NCBI RefSeq assembly: GCF_011762095.1
Contig: NZ_JAASQO010000002.1
Location: 186,001-250,000, forward strand
Origin: Parvibaculum indicum
Lineage (GTDB): Bacteria > Pseudomonadota > Alphaproteobacteria > Parvibaculales > Parvibaculaceae
Length of the DNA: 64,000 bases
Direction: 5' to 3'
Positions within the stretch are counted from its first letter, which is position 1; each line of letters begins with the position of its first letter. Shown in pieces: positions 9,705 to 19,224 of the stretch. The position numbers were made by a program, and so were the translations under genes. The notes beneath the pieces are model-generated. The model had not been told where the DNA came from, ran no database searches, and saw nothing but the letters and a program-made list of their open reading frames with translations.

Positions 9705-10543
9705 CATGGCTGCGCGACGGCGAAAAGGAAGATGAGCGACACGCCGTTATTGAGCGCATGAAGCGCAATGCCCGGCCAGAGCGACCGGCTCTTCATGTAG
9801 AGGAACATGAGCGCCGCCCCGAGCAACAGCACCTGCGCGGTGGTCACCACGGCAACGACGCCGCCGGCCAGCGCATATTGTAGATGGATCGCCGCGAAAC
9901 CGAGCGTGGCGATCCCCGCCGCGACCAGTCGCGGCATGTGACGCGAAAGTCCCTGATAAAGCGCGCCGCGAAAGGCCACTTCCTCCAGAAAGGGCGCAAT
10001 CGCAACGACCAGCAGGGCCGAGCCCGCCGCCCAGAGCGTTTCCTTGCCGACAAGGCCGTCCATCGTCCGGTAGCTTGCCTCGATCGTCGCCTCGTCGAGA
10101 AAGGTCATGAGCCAGACGCTGAGGCCCTTGAGCGCGAAGAAAAGCAGCAGGACCAGCGCGAACCAGCCCCCGCCCGCCCGGACGAGACCGATCCCCGACG
10201 GCGTGATCCGCCGCCCGCGCAGCAGATGGACGATCCAGAGCAGCATCGCCAGATAGCCGCAGAAGCCGCTCACCACGACCATATGATTGCGGAAGGGATC
10301 GTGCTGAATCTTCCAGAGAAGGTCCTGAACCGTGCCGTCCCCCGTGAGATAGAGCACGGCGCCATAGCCGATCACGCCGAGGAACTGTCCGACCAGCGTG
10401 GCGGCGATGATGATGAACGCATCGCGCAGCCGGAACCCGTGCACGCCCTCTTCTGCGCCCTCCGGCGCCCCGTCGGCGTCCGGCGGCAGCGCCGCCTCGG
10501 CGGGCGGCACGGCCGCCCTCGTGCTGTCGGGACCCCACACCAT
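9704..10543 (-). CDS. CPBP family intramembrane glutamic endopeptidase
   Basis: A 279-residue multi-pass membrane protein with a hydrophilic, acidic N-terminal ~35 residues and about eight membrane segments. The CPBP (CAAX protease and bacteriocin-processing, ABI) motifs are present: FLEEVAFRGALYQGL (EExxxR), a later histidine in FAAIHLQYAL and HALNNG in the last motif. Family members are membrane proteases related to Rce1; substrates in proteobacteria are mostly unknown. It starts 15 bp after the purA stop and is probably its downstream operon partner. Confidence 0.87.
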   Translation of the reverse strand: MVWGPDSTRAAVPPAEAALPPDADGAPEGAEEGVHGFRLRDAFIIIAATLVGQFLGVIGYGAVLYLTGDGTVQDLLWKIQHDPFRNHMVVVSGFCGYLAMLLWIVHLLRGRRITPSGIGLVRAGGGWFALVLLLFFALKGLSVWLMTFLDEATIEASYRTMDGLVGKETLWAAGSALLVVAIAPFLEEVAFRGALYQGLSRHMPRLVAAGIATLGFAAIHLQYALAGGVVAVVTTAQVLLLGAALMFLYMKSRSLWPGIALHALNNGVSLIFLFAVAQP

Positions 10544-10558
10544 CCTGTCGTCCTTCCG

Positions 10559-11851
<1,293 letters not shown>

Positions 11852-11928
11852 CGCTTCTCAGCCTTTGAAATTCAGTGGCCGGCGCTCCGCAGCCCGGATT
11901 CCCGAAAAACCGGATCGCCAGACACGCC

Positions 11929-11960
11929 AAAAGCCCCGCGCCTTGCCGGCCGGGGCTTTT
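11929..11960. terminator. Bidirectional terminator-like hairpin
   Basis: A 10-bp inverted repeat (AAAAGCCCCG / CGGGGCTTTT) with a 12-base loop and T residues on both strands. It lies between serA and purA, both on the minus strand, and would stop any transcript reading past the first serA terminator into purA. Confidence 0.7.
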
Positions 11961-12039
11961 CGAGGTTCTAGCGCATGGGGGGATGAAAGGCCAGCGCACT
12001 TTGCAAACGGCGGATCCCCTGCCGATTCGCCCTCTTCCG

Positions 12040-12129
12040 TCATTGCGGGGAGGCCAGGCCGACGACGCAATCCAGCACGGGATTTGCCGCCCTGGATTGC
12101 CGCGCGCCCCGACGGGCGCTCGCAGTGAC
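12040..12129. repeat. Paired-palindrome repeat, family C copy 1
   Basis: Left arm GTCATTGCGGGG ... GACGCAATCCAG (12040-12076) and right arm CTGGATTGC ... GCTCGCAGTGAC (12092-12129) are inverted relatives. The same plan is found at 53375-53456, and its outer parts surround a family-B repeat at 13809-13945. It fills part of the 335-bp gap between purA and serA; the remainder of that gap holds two terminator hairpins and no gene. Confidence 0.8.
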
Positions 12130-12132
12130 AAA

Positions 12133-12161
12133 GGAAAAGGGCGGCCCGAGGACCGCCCTTT
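12133..12161 (-). terminator. Rho-independent terminator after serA
   Basis: A 9-bp stem (AAAGGGCGG / CCGCCCTTT) with an 8-base loop, followed on the minus strand by a short T-rich tract, 25 bp beyond the serA stop codon. Confidence 0.8.
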
Positions 12162-12186
12162 CCGCATTCCGTAACGCCGATTCGGC

Positions 12187-13764
12187 TCAGAAGTTCATGC
12201 TCTTGGCCGAAACAACATTCGGCAGGGCCTCGATCTTGTCGAGCACGTCCTGTTTGACTTCGCTGTCCACCTCGATGAGGCAGATGGCGCCGCCACCTTC
12301 CTTTTCGCGGCCGAGATTGAAGTTGGCGATATTGATGCCCGCTTCGCCCAGCGTGGAGCCGATGGAACCGATGAAGCCCGGCTTGTCATTGTTGGTGACA
12401 TAGAGCATGTGCTCGCCGAGGGCTGCTTCCATATCCACGCCCTTCACCTGAATGAGACGCGGCAGTCCGCCCGTGAAGACCGTCCCGGCAACCGAACGCT
12501 CCTGACGCTCCGTCTTCACGGTGAGGCGGATATAGGTTTCATACGCGCCCTGCTGCTCGCGCTTCACCTCTTCCACCTTGATGTCGCGTTCCTTCGCGAT
12601 CACCGGGGCGGAGATCATGTTGACGTCCGACAGCAGCGGCTTCAGCAGACCGCAAAGCAGCGCGTTCGTCAGCACGCGCGTGTTCATCTCCGCGACATCG
12701 CCTTCATACTCGATCTTGACGCCGGAAATGCCGGTCTCCGTCGCCTGGCCGGCGAAGGAGCCGAGCTGTTCGGCAAGCTTGATGAAGGGCGAGAGCTTCG
12801 GCGCTTCGTCGGCGGAGACCGCCGGCACGTTGATCGAGTTCACGATCGCGCCCGTCAGCAGATAGTCCGAAATCTGTTCGGCCACCTGAAGCGCCACGTT
12901 TTCCTGCGCTTCGGAAGTGGAAGCGCCCAGATGCGGCGTGCAGACGACGTTTTCCATGCCGAACAGCGCATTGTCCTTGGCCGGCTCTTCCTCGAACACG
13001 TCGAGCGCCGCGCCCGCGACCTGACCGCTTTCCAGCGCCGCCTTGAGATCGGCCTCGACGATGAGACCGCCGCGCGCGCAGTTGATGATGCGCACGCCCT
13101 TCTTGCACTTCGCCAGCGCCGCGCCGTCGATGATGTTGCGCGTCTTGTCGGTAAGCGGCGTGTGCAGCGTGATGAAGTCCGCGCGGCCCAGCAGCTCGTC
13201 GAGCTCGACCTTCTCGATCCCCATATCGCCCGCGCGCTCCGGCGTCAGGAAGGGGTCGAAGGCGACGACCTTCATGCGCAGGCCCTTGGCGCGGTCGATG
13301 ACGATGGAGCCGATATTGCCCGCACCGATGACACCGAGCGTCTTGCCGGTGACTTCGACGCCCATGAATTTCGACTTTTCCCACTTGCCCGCATGGGTGG
13401 AAGCGTTGGCATCCGGGATCTGGCGGGCAAGCGAGAGCATCATCGCGATGGCATGCTCGGCGGTGGTGATGGAATTGCCGAAAGGCGTGTTCATCACGAT
13501 GACGCCGGCCGCCGTCGCGGCGGGAAGATCGACATTGTCGACGCCGATACCGGCGCGGCCGACGACCTTCAGCTTCTTCGCGGCTTCGATGACGGGCGGC
13601 GTCACCTTGGTCGCGGAGCGGATGGCGAGACCGTCATACTCGCCGATGATCTTGATGAGCTCTTCCTTGTCGAGGCCGGGCTTCACGTCGACCTCGATAC
13701 CGCGATCCTTGAAGATCTGCGCGGCGGCGGGGGAAAGCTTGTCGGAAATCAGAACCTTGGGCAT
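12187..13764 (-). CDS. serA: D-3-phosphoglycerate dehydrogenase SerA
   Basis: Oxidises 3-phosphoglycerate to 3-phosphohydroxypyruvate with NAD, the first step of serine synthesis. At 525 residues it is the long form: substrate domain, nucleotide domain with GVIGAGNIGS (about residues 145-155), the Arg in NCARGGLI, the catalytic His in VCTPHLGAST, then an intervening domain and a C-terminal ACT domain (LYVTNNDKPGFIGSIGSTLGEAGINIANF) that usually senses serine. An AGGGAGG site lies 5 bases before the ATG. serC lies just upstream on the same strand but is separated by ~200 bp holding a nested repeat, so co-transcription is possible but not certain. Confidence 0.97.
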   Translation of the reverse strand: MPKVLISDKLSPAAAQIFKDRGIEVDVKPGLDKEELIKIIGEYDGLAIRSATKVTPPVIEAAKKLKVVGRAGIGVDNVDLPAATAAGVIVMNTPFGNSITTAEHAIAMMLSLARQIPDANASTHAGKWEKSKFMGVEVTGKTLGVIGAGNIGSIVIDRAKGLRMKVVAFDPFLTPERAGDMGIEKVELDELLGRADFITLHTPLTDKTRNIIDGAALAKCKKGVRIINCARGGLIVEADLKAALESGQVAGAALDVFEEEPAKDNALFGMENVVCTPHLGASTSEAQENVALQVAEQISDYLLTGAIVNSINVPAVSADEAPKLSPFIKLAEQLGSFAGQATETGISGVKIEYEGDVAEMNTRVLTNALLCGLLKPLLSDVNMISAPVIAKERDIKVEEVKREQQGAYETYIRLTVKTERQERSVAGTVFTGGLPRLIQVKGVDMEAALGEHMLYVTNNDKPGFIGSIGSTLGEAGINIANFNLGREKEGGGAICLIEVDSEVKQDVLDKIEALPNVVSAKSMNF

Positions 13765-13808
13765 TCATGCCTCCCTGGAACTTCTGGGTTCAATTGAATT
13801 CAGTGATC

Positions 13809-13945
13809 GTCATTGCGCGGCTGCATCGAGCGGGAGCAATCATCCTTCGAGACGGCCCTTCGGGCCTCCTCAGGATGAGGGCTGTTTTTCCGCCTCCTCA
13901 TGCTGAGGAGCGGCGAAGCCGCGTCTCGAAGCACCTCGCAATGAC
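13809..13945. repeat. Nested repeat: family B copy 2 inside family C copy 3
   Basis: The outer ends GTCATTGCG at 13809 and CTCGCAATGAC at 13935-13945 are family-C ends. Between them, 13841-13933 is a complete family-B pair: left arm CATCCTTCGAGACG ... CAGGATGAGG (13841-13880) and right arm CCTCATGCTGAGG ... CGTCTCGAAGCA (13896-13933). The B pair lies precisely between the two C ends, as if inserted there. It separates serA from serC. Confidence 0.75.
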
Positions 13946-13965
13946 GGGAACTGTGTCTGGAAAAC

Positions 13966-15138
13966 TCAGGCCGCTTCGAGCGAGGCGAGCGCTTCGGCGA
14001 AGGCCCAGTCGAGCCAGGGCATCAGCGCTTGCATGTCGGACACCTCGATGGTGGCGCCCGCCCAGATGCGAAGACCGGCCGGTGCGTCGCGATAGCCGTT
14101 CACATCCATCGCCACGCCTTCGCTTTCGAGCAGCGAGGACATCTTCTTGGCAAACGCCGCCTGATCGTCCTCGGAGAGCGAGGCGACCTTGGGGTCCACG
14201 ACCTTGAGGCAGACGGAGGTGTTGGAGCGCGTCTCCACCTTCTCGGCGAGGAAGTCGACCCACGGCGTCCGCTCGACCCATTCCGCTATCACCGCGGTAT
14301 TGGCGTCGGCGCGCGCGATGAGCGCCTTCAGCCCGCCGATGGAATCGGCCCAGTCCAGCGCGTCGATATAGTCTTCCACGCAGAGCATGGAGGGCGTGTT
14401 GATCGTCTCGCCCTTGAAGATGCCTTCGATGAGCTTGCCACCCTTGGTGAGACGGAAGATCTTCGGCAGCGGCCATGCGGGCGTGTAGCTTTCCAGCCGT
14501 TCCACCGCGCGAGGGCTGAGGATCAGCACGCCATGCGCGGCCTCGCCGCCCAGCACTTTCTGCCAGGAGAAGGTGACGACATCGAGCTTCGGCCAGGCGA
14601 GATCCTGCGCGAAGGCGGCCGACGTCGCATCGCAGATCGTCAGGCCTTCGCGGTCGTCGGCGATCCACTCGCCGTTCGGCACGCGCACGCCGGAGGTGGT
14701 GCCGTTCCAGGTGAAGACGACGTCGTTCTTGAAATCGACCGCGCCGAGATCGGGAAGCTGACCGTATTCGGCCTTCAGCGTGCGGGCGTTTTCGAGCTTG
14801 AGCTGCTTGGCGACATCGGTGACCCAGCCCTGCCCGAAACTTTCCCAGGCGAGCATGTCCACACCGCGCGCACCGAGAAGCGACCAGAGCGCCATCTCGA
14901 CGGCGCCCGTGTCGGACGCGGGAACGATGCCGATCTTGTAGTCGGCGGGCACGTTCAGCACCGCGCGCGTCTTCTCGATGGCGTCGGCAAGACGGGCCTT
15001 GCCGGGCTTCGAGCGATGGCTGCGGCCGAGAACGGCGGATTTGAGATTTTCGAGGGCCCAGCCGGGGCGCTTCGCGCAGGGGCCGGAAGAAAAGTGCGGA
15101 TTAGCCGGACGCACGGCCGGACGCTCTTGAGCGGTCAT
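13966..15138 (-). CDS. serC: Phosphoserine aminotransferase SerC
   Basis: PLP enzyme that converts 3-phosphohydroxypyruvate and glutamate to phosphoserine, the second step of serine synthesis; it can also serve pyridoxine synthesis. The 390-residue product has the N-terminal [13 protein letters not shown] motif and the PLP lysine in [15 protein letters not shown] (about residue 195), features of the alphaproteobacterial/archaeal type of SerC rather than the E. coli type. The ATG lies directly after a leader RNA (15139-15200). serA, the preceding enzyme of the pathway, is next downstream. Confidence 0.96.
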   Translation of the reverse strand: MTAQERPAVRPANPHFSSGPCAKRPGWALENLKSAVLGRSHRSKPGKARLADAIEKTRAVLNVPADYKIGIVPASDTGAVEMALWSLLGARGVDMLAWESFGQGWVTDVAKQLKLENARTLKAEYGQLPDLGAVDFKNDVVFTWNGTTSGVRVPNGEWIADDREGLTICDATSAAFAQDLAWPKLDVVTFSWQKVLGGEAAHGVLILSPRAVERLESYTPAWPLPKIFRLTKGGKLIEGIFKGETINTPSMLCVEDYIDALDWADSIGGLKALIARADANTAVIAEWVERTPWVDFLAEKVETRSNTSVCLKVVDPKVASLSEDDQAAFAKKMSSLLESEGVAMDVNGYRDAPAGLRIWAGATIEVSDMQALMPWLDWAFAEALASLEAA

Positions 15139-15200
15139 ATAGCTATCCTCTCAGATAGTTTGCCCCTCGTTGGGGAGGGGTGTCCCGCCGCAATAGCTAT
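15139..15200 (-). promoter_or_regulatory. serC leader RNA motif
   Basis: On the minus strand the 62 bases before the serC ATG contain a hairpin CCCCTC-CCCAAC-GAGGGG, then GCAAACTATCTGAGAGGA, and the self-complementary octamer ATAGCTAT at both ends (15193-15200 and 15139-15146). The second octamer touches the ATG and follows the GAGAGGA ribosome site, so pairing of the two octamers would close the leader and could mask translation. This matches my recollection of the serC motif known upstream of serC in Alphaproteobacteria. The ligand or mechanism is not known to me. Confidence 0.65.
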
Positions 15201-15343
15201 GCTTGCGCCCGGAGGAAGTCAAATGGATGTCGCGTGAAACAGGGCCGCGAAAATGTGAAACATCCCGCCCGCCCGGTCGCCTCCCTGAAAAAACCGCATT
15301 AGGCTGCCAAAAAGCCGCCCCTCCCCCCTGCGACGAAATTTTC

Positions 15344-16240
15344 ATGACCTCACGCCCCCTATCTCACTGGATCCTGCTCGCCCTGCTCGTCTTCTGCTGG
15401 GGCTCGGCCTTCGCCTTCACCAAGCTGGCGCTCAGAGGCATGACGCCCGAATGGGTGATGGCGCTGCGCCTCGGGTTCGGCGGCCTGCTCCTCCTGGCGC
15501 TGCTGCTGTTCAGCAATAACAGGCTGACCGCCCGCTGGCGGGACTGGCGATGGTTCGTCGCGCTCGGCCTTGTCGGCAATATCCTCCCCTTTTTCGCCAT
15601 CAGCTGGGGGCAGCAGCAGGTTCCTTCCGCGCTGGCGGGCATCCTGATCGGGTTCGTGCCGCTGGCCACGCTCGCGCTGGCGCATTTCTTCGTGCCGGAA
15701 GAACGGATCACGCTGCCCCGATTCGCAGGATTTTCGATCGGGTTCGCCGGGCTCGTCATCGTGATCGGCCCCGGCGCCCTCACCAGCCTGGCAGGCGACG
15801 GAGCGATACTGATGGGCGAACTGGCCGTGCTCGCCGGGGCGTTCTGCTTTGCCTGCAACAATGTGCTGGCCCGGCGCGCGCCCGACATGCCGATCATCGC
15901 GAAATCGACCGGCGTCCTCACCGCGGGCGCGGTCGCGGGGCTTCTGGTCGCAAGCACCGTCACGCCGCCGGCCCGGCTGATGGAGGCGGGCGCGGTGCCG
16001 CTGCTGAGCGCGGCGGGGCTCGGCTTTCTGTCGACGGGGCTCGCCGCGCTGGTGTTTTTCCGGATCGTCGACCGGGCGGGCGCGACCTTCGTGGCGCTGT
16101 CGAACTATCTGGTGCCCGCCTTCGCCGCGCTGGCGGGCTATGCGCTGTTCGACGAGGAACTGACGCTCCGCACACTGATCGGGCTTGCGCTCATTCTCGT
16201 CGGCATCGCGGTCAGCGAATGGCGCCGCCGTCGCGCCTAG
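15344..16240 (+). CDS. EamA/DMT superfamily permease
   Basis: A 298-residue inner-membrane protein with about ten hydrophobic segments in two homologous halves, each an EamA domain. Typical features are LVFCWGSAFAFTKLAL in the first helix, AGILIGFVPLATLALAHFF late in the first half and LVPAFAALAGYALFDEELTLRTLIGLALIL at the end of the second. The family exports metabolites and amino acids; the substrate is unknown. The ATG at 15344 was chosen because membrane segment 1 begins right after it; the longer open frame upstream would run into the serC leader. It shares the bases CTAG with the convergent LysE gene: both genes stop there. Confidence 0.88.
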   Translation: MTSRPLSHWILLALLVFCWGSAFAFTKLALRGMTPEWVMALRLGFGGLLLLALLLFSNNRLTARWRDWRWFVALGLVGNILPFFAISWGQQQVPSALAGILIGFVPLATLALAHFFVPEERITLPRFAGFSIGFAGLVIVIGPGALTSLAGDGAILMGELAVLAGAFCFACNNVLARRAPDMPIIAKSTGVLTAGAVAGLLVASTVTPPARLMEAGAVPLLSAAGLGFLSTGLAALVFFRIVDRAGATFVALSNYLVPAFAALAGYALFDEELTLRTLIGLALILVGIAVSEWRRRRA

Positions 16241-16830
16241 AGCAGGATGGCCGCACCGACGCTGACCACCATGAGAAGGGACGCCGTGACCGCGACAAGG
16301 CGCATCGCACGTTCGTTATGCGTGAACCGGCGGATGGCGTCGCCGCCCATGCCCCAAAGCGAGGTAGCCGCCACCATCGTCCCAAAGCAGAGCGTGCCGA
16401 GCAATGCGGCCTGGGGCAGATAGGCCGTGCCCGGCGTGACGAAGCTGGAAAACACCATGCCGACCTGGACATAGGCTTTCGGATTGACCGGGTGAAGGCC
16501 TGCGCCCGCCCAGAAGGACGGCGCGATCTCATGCGCACTCCCGCCAAAGCCCGCCCGGGCGAGTTTCCACGCCAGCCAGCAGATATAGACGAAGCCGACG
16601 ATCTTCATCGCCAGAAAGAGCTTCGGCGCGGCCACGAAAAGCGCCCCGAGCCCCGCCGCGCCCGCCGCGACGACGGCAAGCCCGCCGAGCCAGACGCCGA
16701 GGAGATAGGGCAAGGCCCGCGAAAGCCCCACCGAGGCGCCGACCGACAGCATGCTGAGATTGGCCGGGCCCGGCGTGAAGCTCATTGTACAGATGAAAAG
16801 CGCAGCAAGCGCCAGGGCGTCGCCATGCAT
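16237..16830 (-). CDS. LysE/RhtB family amino-acid exporter
   Basis: A 197-residue membrane protein with about six segments. The N-terminal ICTMSFTPGPANLSMLSVGASVG stretch is the signature of LysE/RhtB exporters, and HPVNPKAYVQVGMVFSSFV is the usual mid-protein motif. These proteins export amino acids or related metabolites. It lies 37 bp downstream of phzF on the same strand and is most likely in one operon with it, controlled from the palindrome at 17680-17703. The start at 16830 has AGGTG upstream; earlier in-frame starts would overlap phzF and add non-membrane sequence. Confidence 0.88.
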   Translation of the reverse strand: MHGDALALAALFICTMSFTPGPANLSMLSVGASVGLSRALPYLLGVWLGGLAVVAAGAAGLGALFVAAPKLFLAMKIVGFVYICWLAWKLARAGFGGSAHEIAPSFWAGAGLHPVNPKAYVQVGMVFSSFVTPGTAYLPQAALLGTLCFGTMVAATSLWGMGGDAIRRFTHNERAMRLVAVTASLLMVVSVGAAILL

Positions 16831-16867
16831 GACCACACCTGCCTTCGATTGAGAAGCGACGTAAAAC

Positions 16868-17665
16868 TCAGAGCGAGAATTCGCCCTTGAGATAATCCAC
16901 GCAGCGACCGCGAATGATGACGCGCTCGCCCGCATCCGTGCACCAGACCGTGCCGCCCCGCGCCGACACCTGGCGCGCGACGAGATCGGGCTTACCGAGT
17001 TTCTTCGCCCAGTAGGGAACGCTGGTGCAGTAGGACGAGCCGGTGACCGGGTCTTCGTCGATGCCATGGGCCGGGGCGAAGACGCGCGAGACGAAATCGA
17101 ACTCCGATCCCTCCTCCGCTTCCGCGCTGACGATCAGCACCGCGTTGAAGGGCGTCAGGATCCGTTTCAGCGCCGCGAAATCCGGCTTCAGCGCGCGCAC
17201 TTCATCCGCGCTGTCGAAAACCGCCATGACATTGGGCGTGCGGACATAGATGCGCGGCTTGATGCCCAGCGCATCGGCGAGCCCCGCCGGCTCCGGCATG
17301 GGCCTGGGCGTCGCCGCCGGAAAATCCATCGCATATTTGTCGCCCTCGCGCGTCACGATCAGTTCGCCGCTGCGCGTCCGGAAGGAAATCCGCGGGGCGT
17401 CGTAGCCCAGATGCGTGTAGAGCACATGCGAGGTGGCCAGCGTCGCATGGCCGCAAAGCTCGGCCTCCACGGTCGGCGTGAACCAGCGCAGATGGAACCC
17501 CTCGCCCTCCGGCACGAAGAAAGCGGTCTCGGCCAGATTGTTCTCCGCGGCGAGCGACTGCATCGCCTCGTCGGGCAGCCATTCCTTAAGCGGCACCACG
17601 GCGGCGGGATTGCCCTCGAAAACGCGATCGGCAAAGGCATCCACCTGATAGAGGGGCGTCGTCAT
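16868..17665 (-). CDS. PhzF family phenazine-biosynthesis-like isomerase
   Basis: A 265-residue protein of the PhzF/diaminopimelate-epimerase fold, with two similar halves. The catalytic glutamate is in ENNLAETAFF (about residue 46), and the conserved strand GNPAAVV and the motif ELCGHATLATSHVL are present; the second half has DEDPVTGSSYC. Members isomerise metabolites of several kinds; there is no phenazine cluster here, so the real substrate is unknown. An AAGGAG site lies 6 bases before the ATG. It is first in a two-gene unit with a LysE-type exporter and is divergent from a MocR-type regulator that probably controls it. Confidence 0.9.
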   Translation of the reverse strand: MTTPLYQVDAFADRVFEGNPAAVVPLKEWLPDEAMQSLAAENNLAETAFFVPEGEGFHLRWFTPTVEAELCGHATLATSHVLYTHLGYDAPRISFRTRSGELIVTREGDKYAMDFPAATPRPMPEPAGLADALGIKPRIYVRTPNVMAVFDSADEVRALKPDFAALKRILTPFNAVLIVSAEAEEGSEFDFVSRVFAPAHGIDEDPVTGSSYCTSVPYWAKKLGKPDLVARQVSARGGTVWCTDAGERVIIRGRCVDYLKGEFSL

Positions 17666-17679
17666 CTCTCACTCCTTGA

Positions 17680-17703
17680 CCGGATTGTATCGATACAATC
17701 CGG
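17680..17703. promoter_or_regulatory. 24-bp perfect palindrome between phzF and the MocR gene
   Basis: The sequence from 17680 to 17703 equals its own reverse complement; the core is ATTGTATCGATACAAT. It lies just upstream of the phzF ribosome site and about 100 bp from the regulator start. Further ATTGTA/ACAAT copies occur at 17768-17806. This is a likely operator for the divergent MocR-type regulator. Confidence 0.7.
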
Positions 17704-17799
17704 CGATATATGGCTTTTTCAGAGCTATTTTCGGTGCAATTGCGCCGTTCGAGTAATATGATGGGGACAATATCCGCAGACAATGTATTTATTGTACCC

Positions 17800-19224
17800 A
17801 TGACAATTTACAGTTTCGACCTCGACGATATCACCGCCCGCCCCGGTCCGCGCTACCGCGCCATCGCCGATTCGCTGCGCGACGCCATCGCCGGGGGCCA
17901 TGCCGAGCCGGGCGCGCAACTGCCGCCCATGCGCCGGCTCGCCTATGCGCTCGGCGTGACGGTGGGCACGGTGACGCGCGCCTATGCGCTGGCGGCGAAT
18001 CGGGGCGAGGTGACGGGCGAGGTCGGGCGCGGCACCTTCATCGCCGGCGCGGAAACGCAATCGCGCGGCAACAGGGGCGTCGGCTCGGCGGCCTTCGTCA
18101 CCCTGCCGGAGGGAACCGAGATCGCCATGAAGGCGGCCTTCGCGCCCACCGTGGGCCAGACCGACATCGTGTCCCGCGCACTCGCCGCCACCATGGCCGA
18201 ACCGCGCCCGGCGGAAGAACCCTTCAACGTCTATCTCGCGCCCGGCGGCAGCCCGCGCCATCGCGCGGCGGCGGCGCAATGGCTCGCCCATGGCGACTTC
18301 GCGCCGGAGGCCGACGACATCGTGGTCTGTTCCGGCGCCTCGCAGGGCATCCTCACCGCCATCCTCGCCACCACCGCGCCGGGCGATGTCATTCTCGCCG
18401 AAGAGATGACCTATCAGGCGATCACGCAGCAGGCCGCGCTGATGGGACGGCGCATCGTCGGCGTGGAAATCGACGCGGAAGGGATCGTGCCGGAGGCGCT
18501 GGCCCGCGCCGCGAAGGAACACGCCCCCGCCGCGCTCTTCATCGTGCCCAATCTGCAAAACCCGACCAGCGCGGTGATGGGCGAAGCACGGCGCCGGGAA
18601 ATAGCGGAGATCGCCCGCGCGCATGAGATCGCCATCATCGAAGACGATGTCTATGGCGCGCTGCTGCCCGAGAGGCCCTTGCCCATCGCCTGTTTCGCGC
18701 CGGAGATCAGCTTTTTCGGCACCAGCCTCGCCAAGACGCTGGGCTCGGGCCTGCGCATCGGCTTTCTGGTGCCGCCCCGACAGATGCTCGACCGCGCCCG
18801 CGCCATTCAATTCGGCTTCGGCCAGACCGTCCCGCCCCTGATGGCGGACCTCGCCGCGACGCTCATCGAAAGCGGCGAAGCCCGCACGCTGTGCGGGGCG
18901 ATGCGCGCGGAAGTGGCCGAACGCCACCGGCTGACGAAAGACGCGCTGGCGGGCTACACGCTCCGCCAGCACGACGCCTCGCTTTATGTCTGGGTGGAAC
19001 TGCCGGAGATATGGCGCGCGCATCATTTCGTGGAAGCGGCCCGCGCCAAGGGCCTCGCCATCGCCGCGGGCGACGATTTCATGGTGGGGCGGACGGACCG
19101 CACCTCGCGCCATATCCGGCTGGCAATCGGCCAGCCCGCATCGCGCGATCAATTGTCGAAAGGTCTCGCCATCCTGCGCGAGCTGCTCGAAACCGGCCCG
19201 CTCTCCACCCCGCTAGTGGCGTAG
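17800..19224 (+). CDS. MocR-type regulator (GntR helix-turn-helix fused to aminotransferase domain)
   Basis: A 474-residue fusion. Residues about 10-85 are a GntR winged helix (RYRAIADSLRDAI ... LPPMRRLAYALGVTVGTVTRAYALA); the rest is a fold-type I aminotransferase domain with VVCSGASQGIL, IVPNLQNPTSAVM and the PLP-binding region FFGTSLAKTLGSGLRIGF, where the lysine should form the Schiff base. MocR regulators bind PLP or an amino-compound adduct and control adjacent genes. The start at 17800 is favoured because the GntR domain begins at once; the frame stays open to 17710. Its 3' end overlaps thiD by 12 bp. The palindrome at 17680-17703 is its probable target. Confidence 0.88.
   Translation: MTIYSFDLDDITARPGPRYRAIADSLRDAIAGGHAEPGAQLPPMRRLAYALGVTVGTVTRAYALAANRGEVTGEVGRGTFIAGAETQSRGNRGVGSAAFVTLPEGTEIAMKAAFAPTVGQTDIVSRALAATMAEPRPAEEPFNVYLAPGGSPRHRAAAAQWLAHGDFAPEADDIVVCSGASQGILTAILATTAPGDVILAEEMTYQAITQQAALMGRRIVGVEIDAEGIVPEALARAAKEHAPAALFIVPNLQNPTSAVMGEARRREIAEIARAHEIAIIEDDVYGALLPERPLPIACFAPEISFFGTSLAKTLGSGLRIGFLVPPRQMLDRARAIQFGFGQTVPPLMADLAATLIESGEARTLCGAMRAEVAERHRLTKDALAGYTLRQHDASLYVWVELPEIWRAHHFVEAARAKGLAIAAGDDFMVGRTDRTSRHIRLAIGQPASRDQLSKGLAILRELLETGPLSTPLVA

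Noticed and set aside
16868-17665. Phenazine biosynthesis
   Set aside because: PhzF-fold proteins are widespread; no other phz gene is present.
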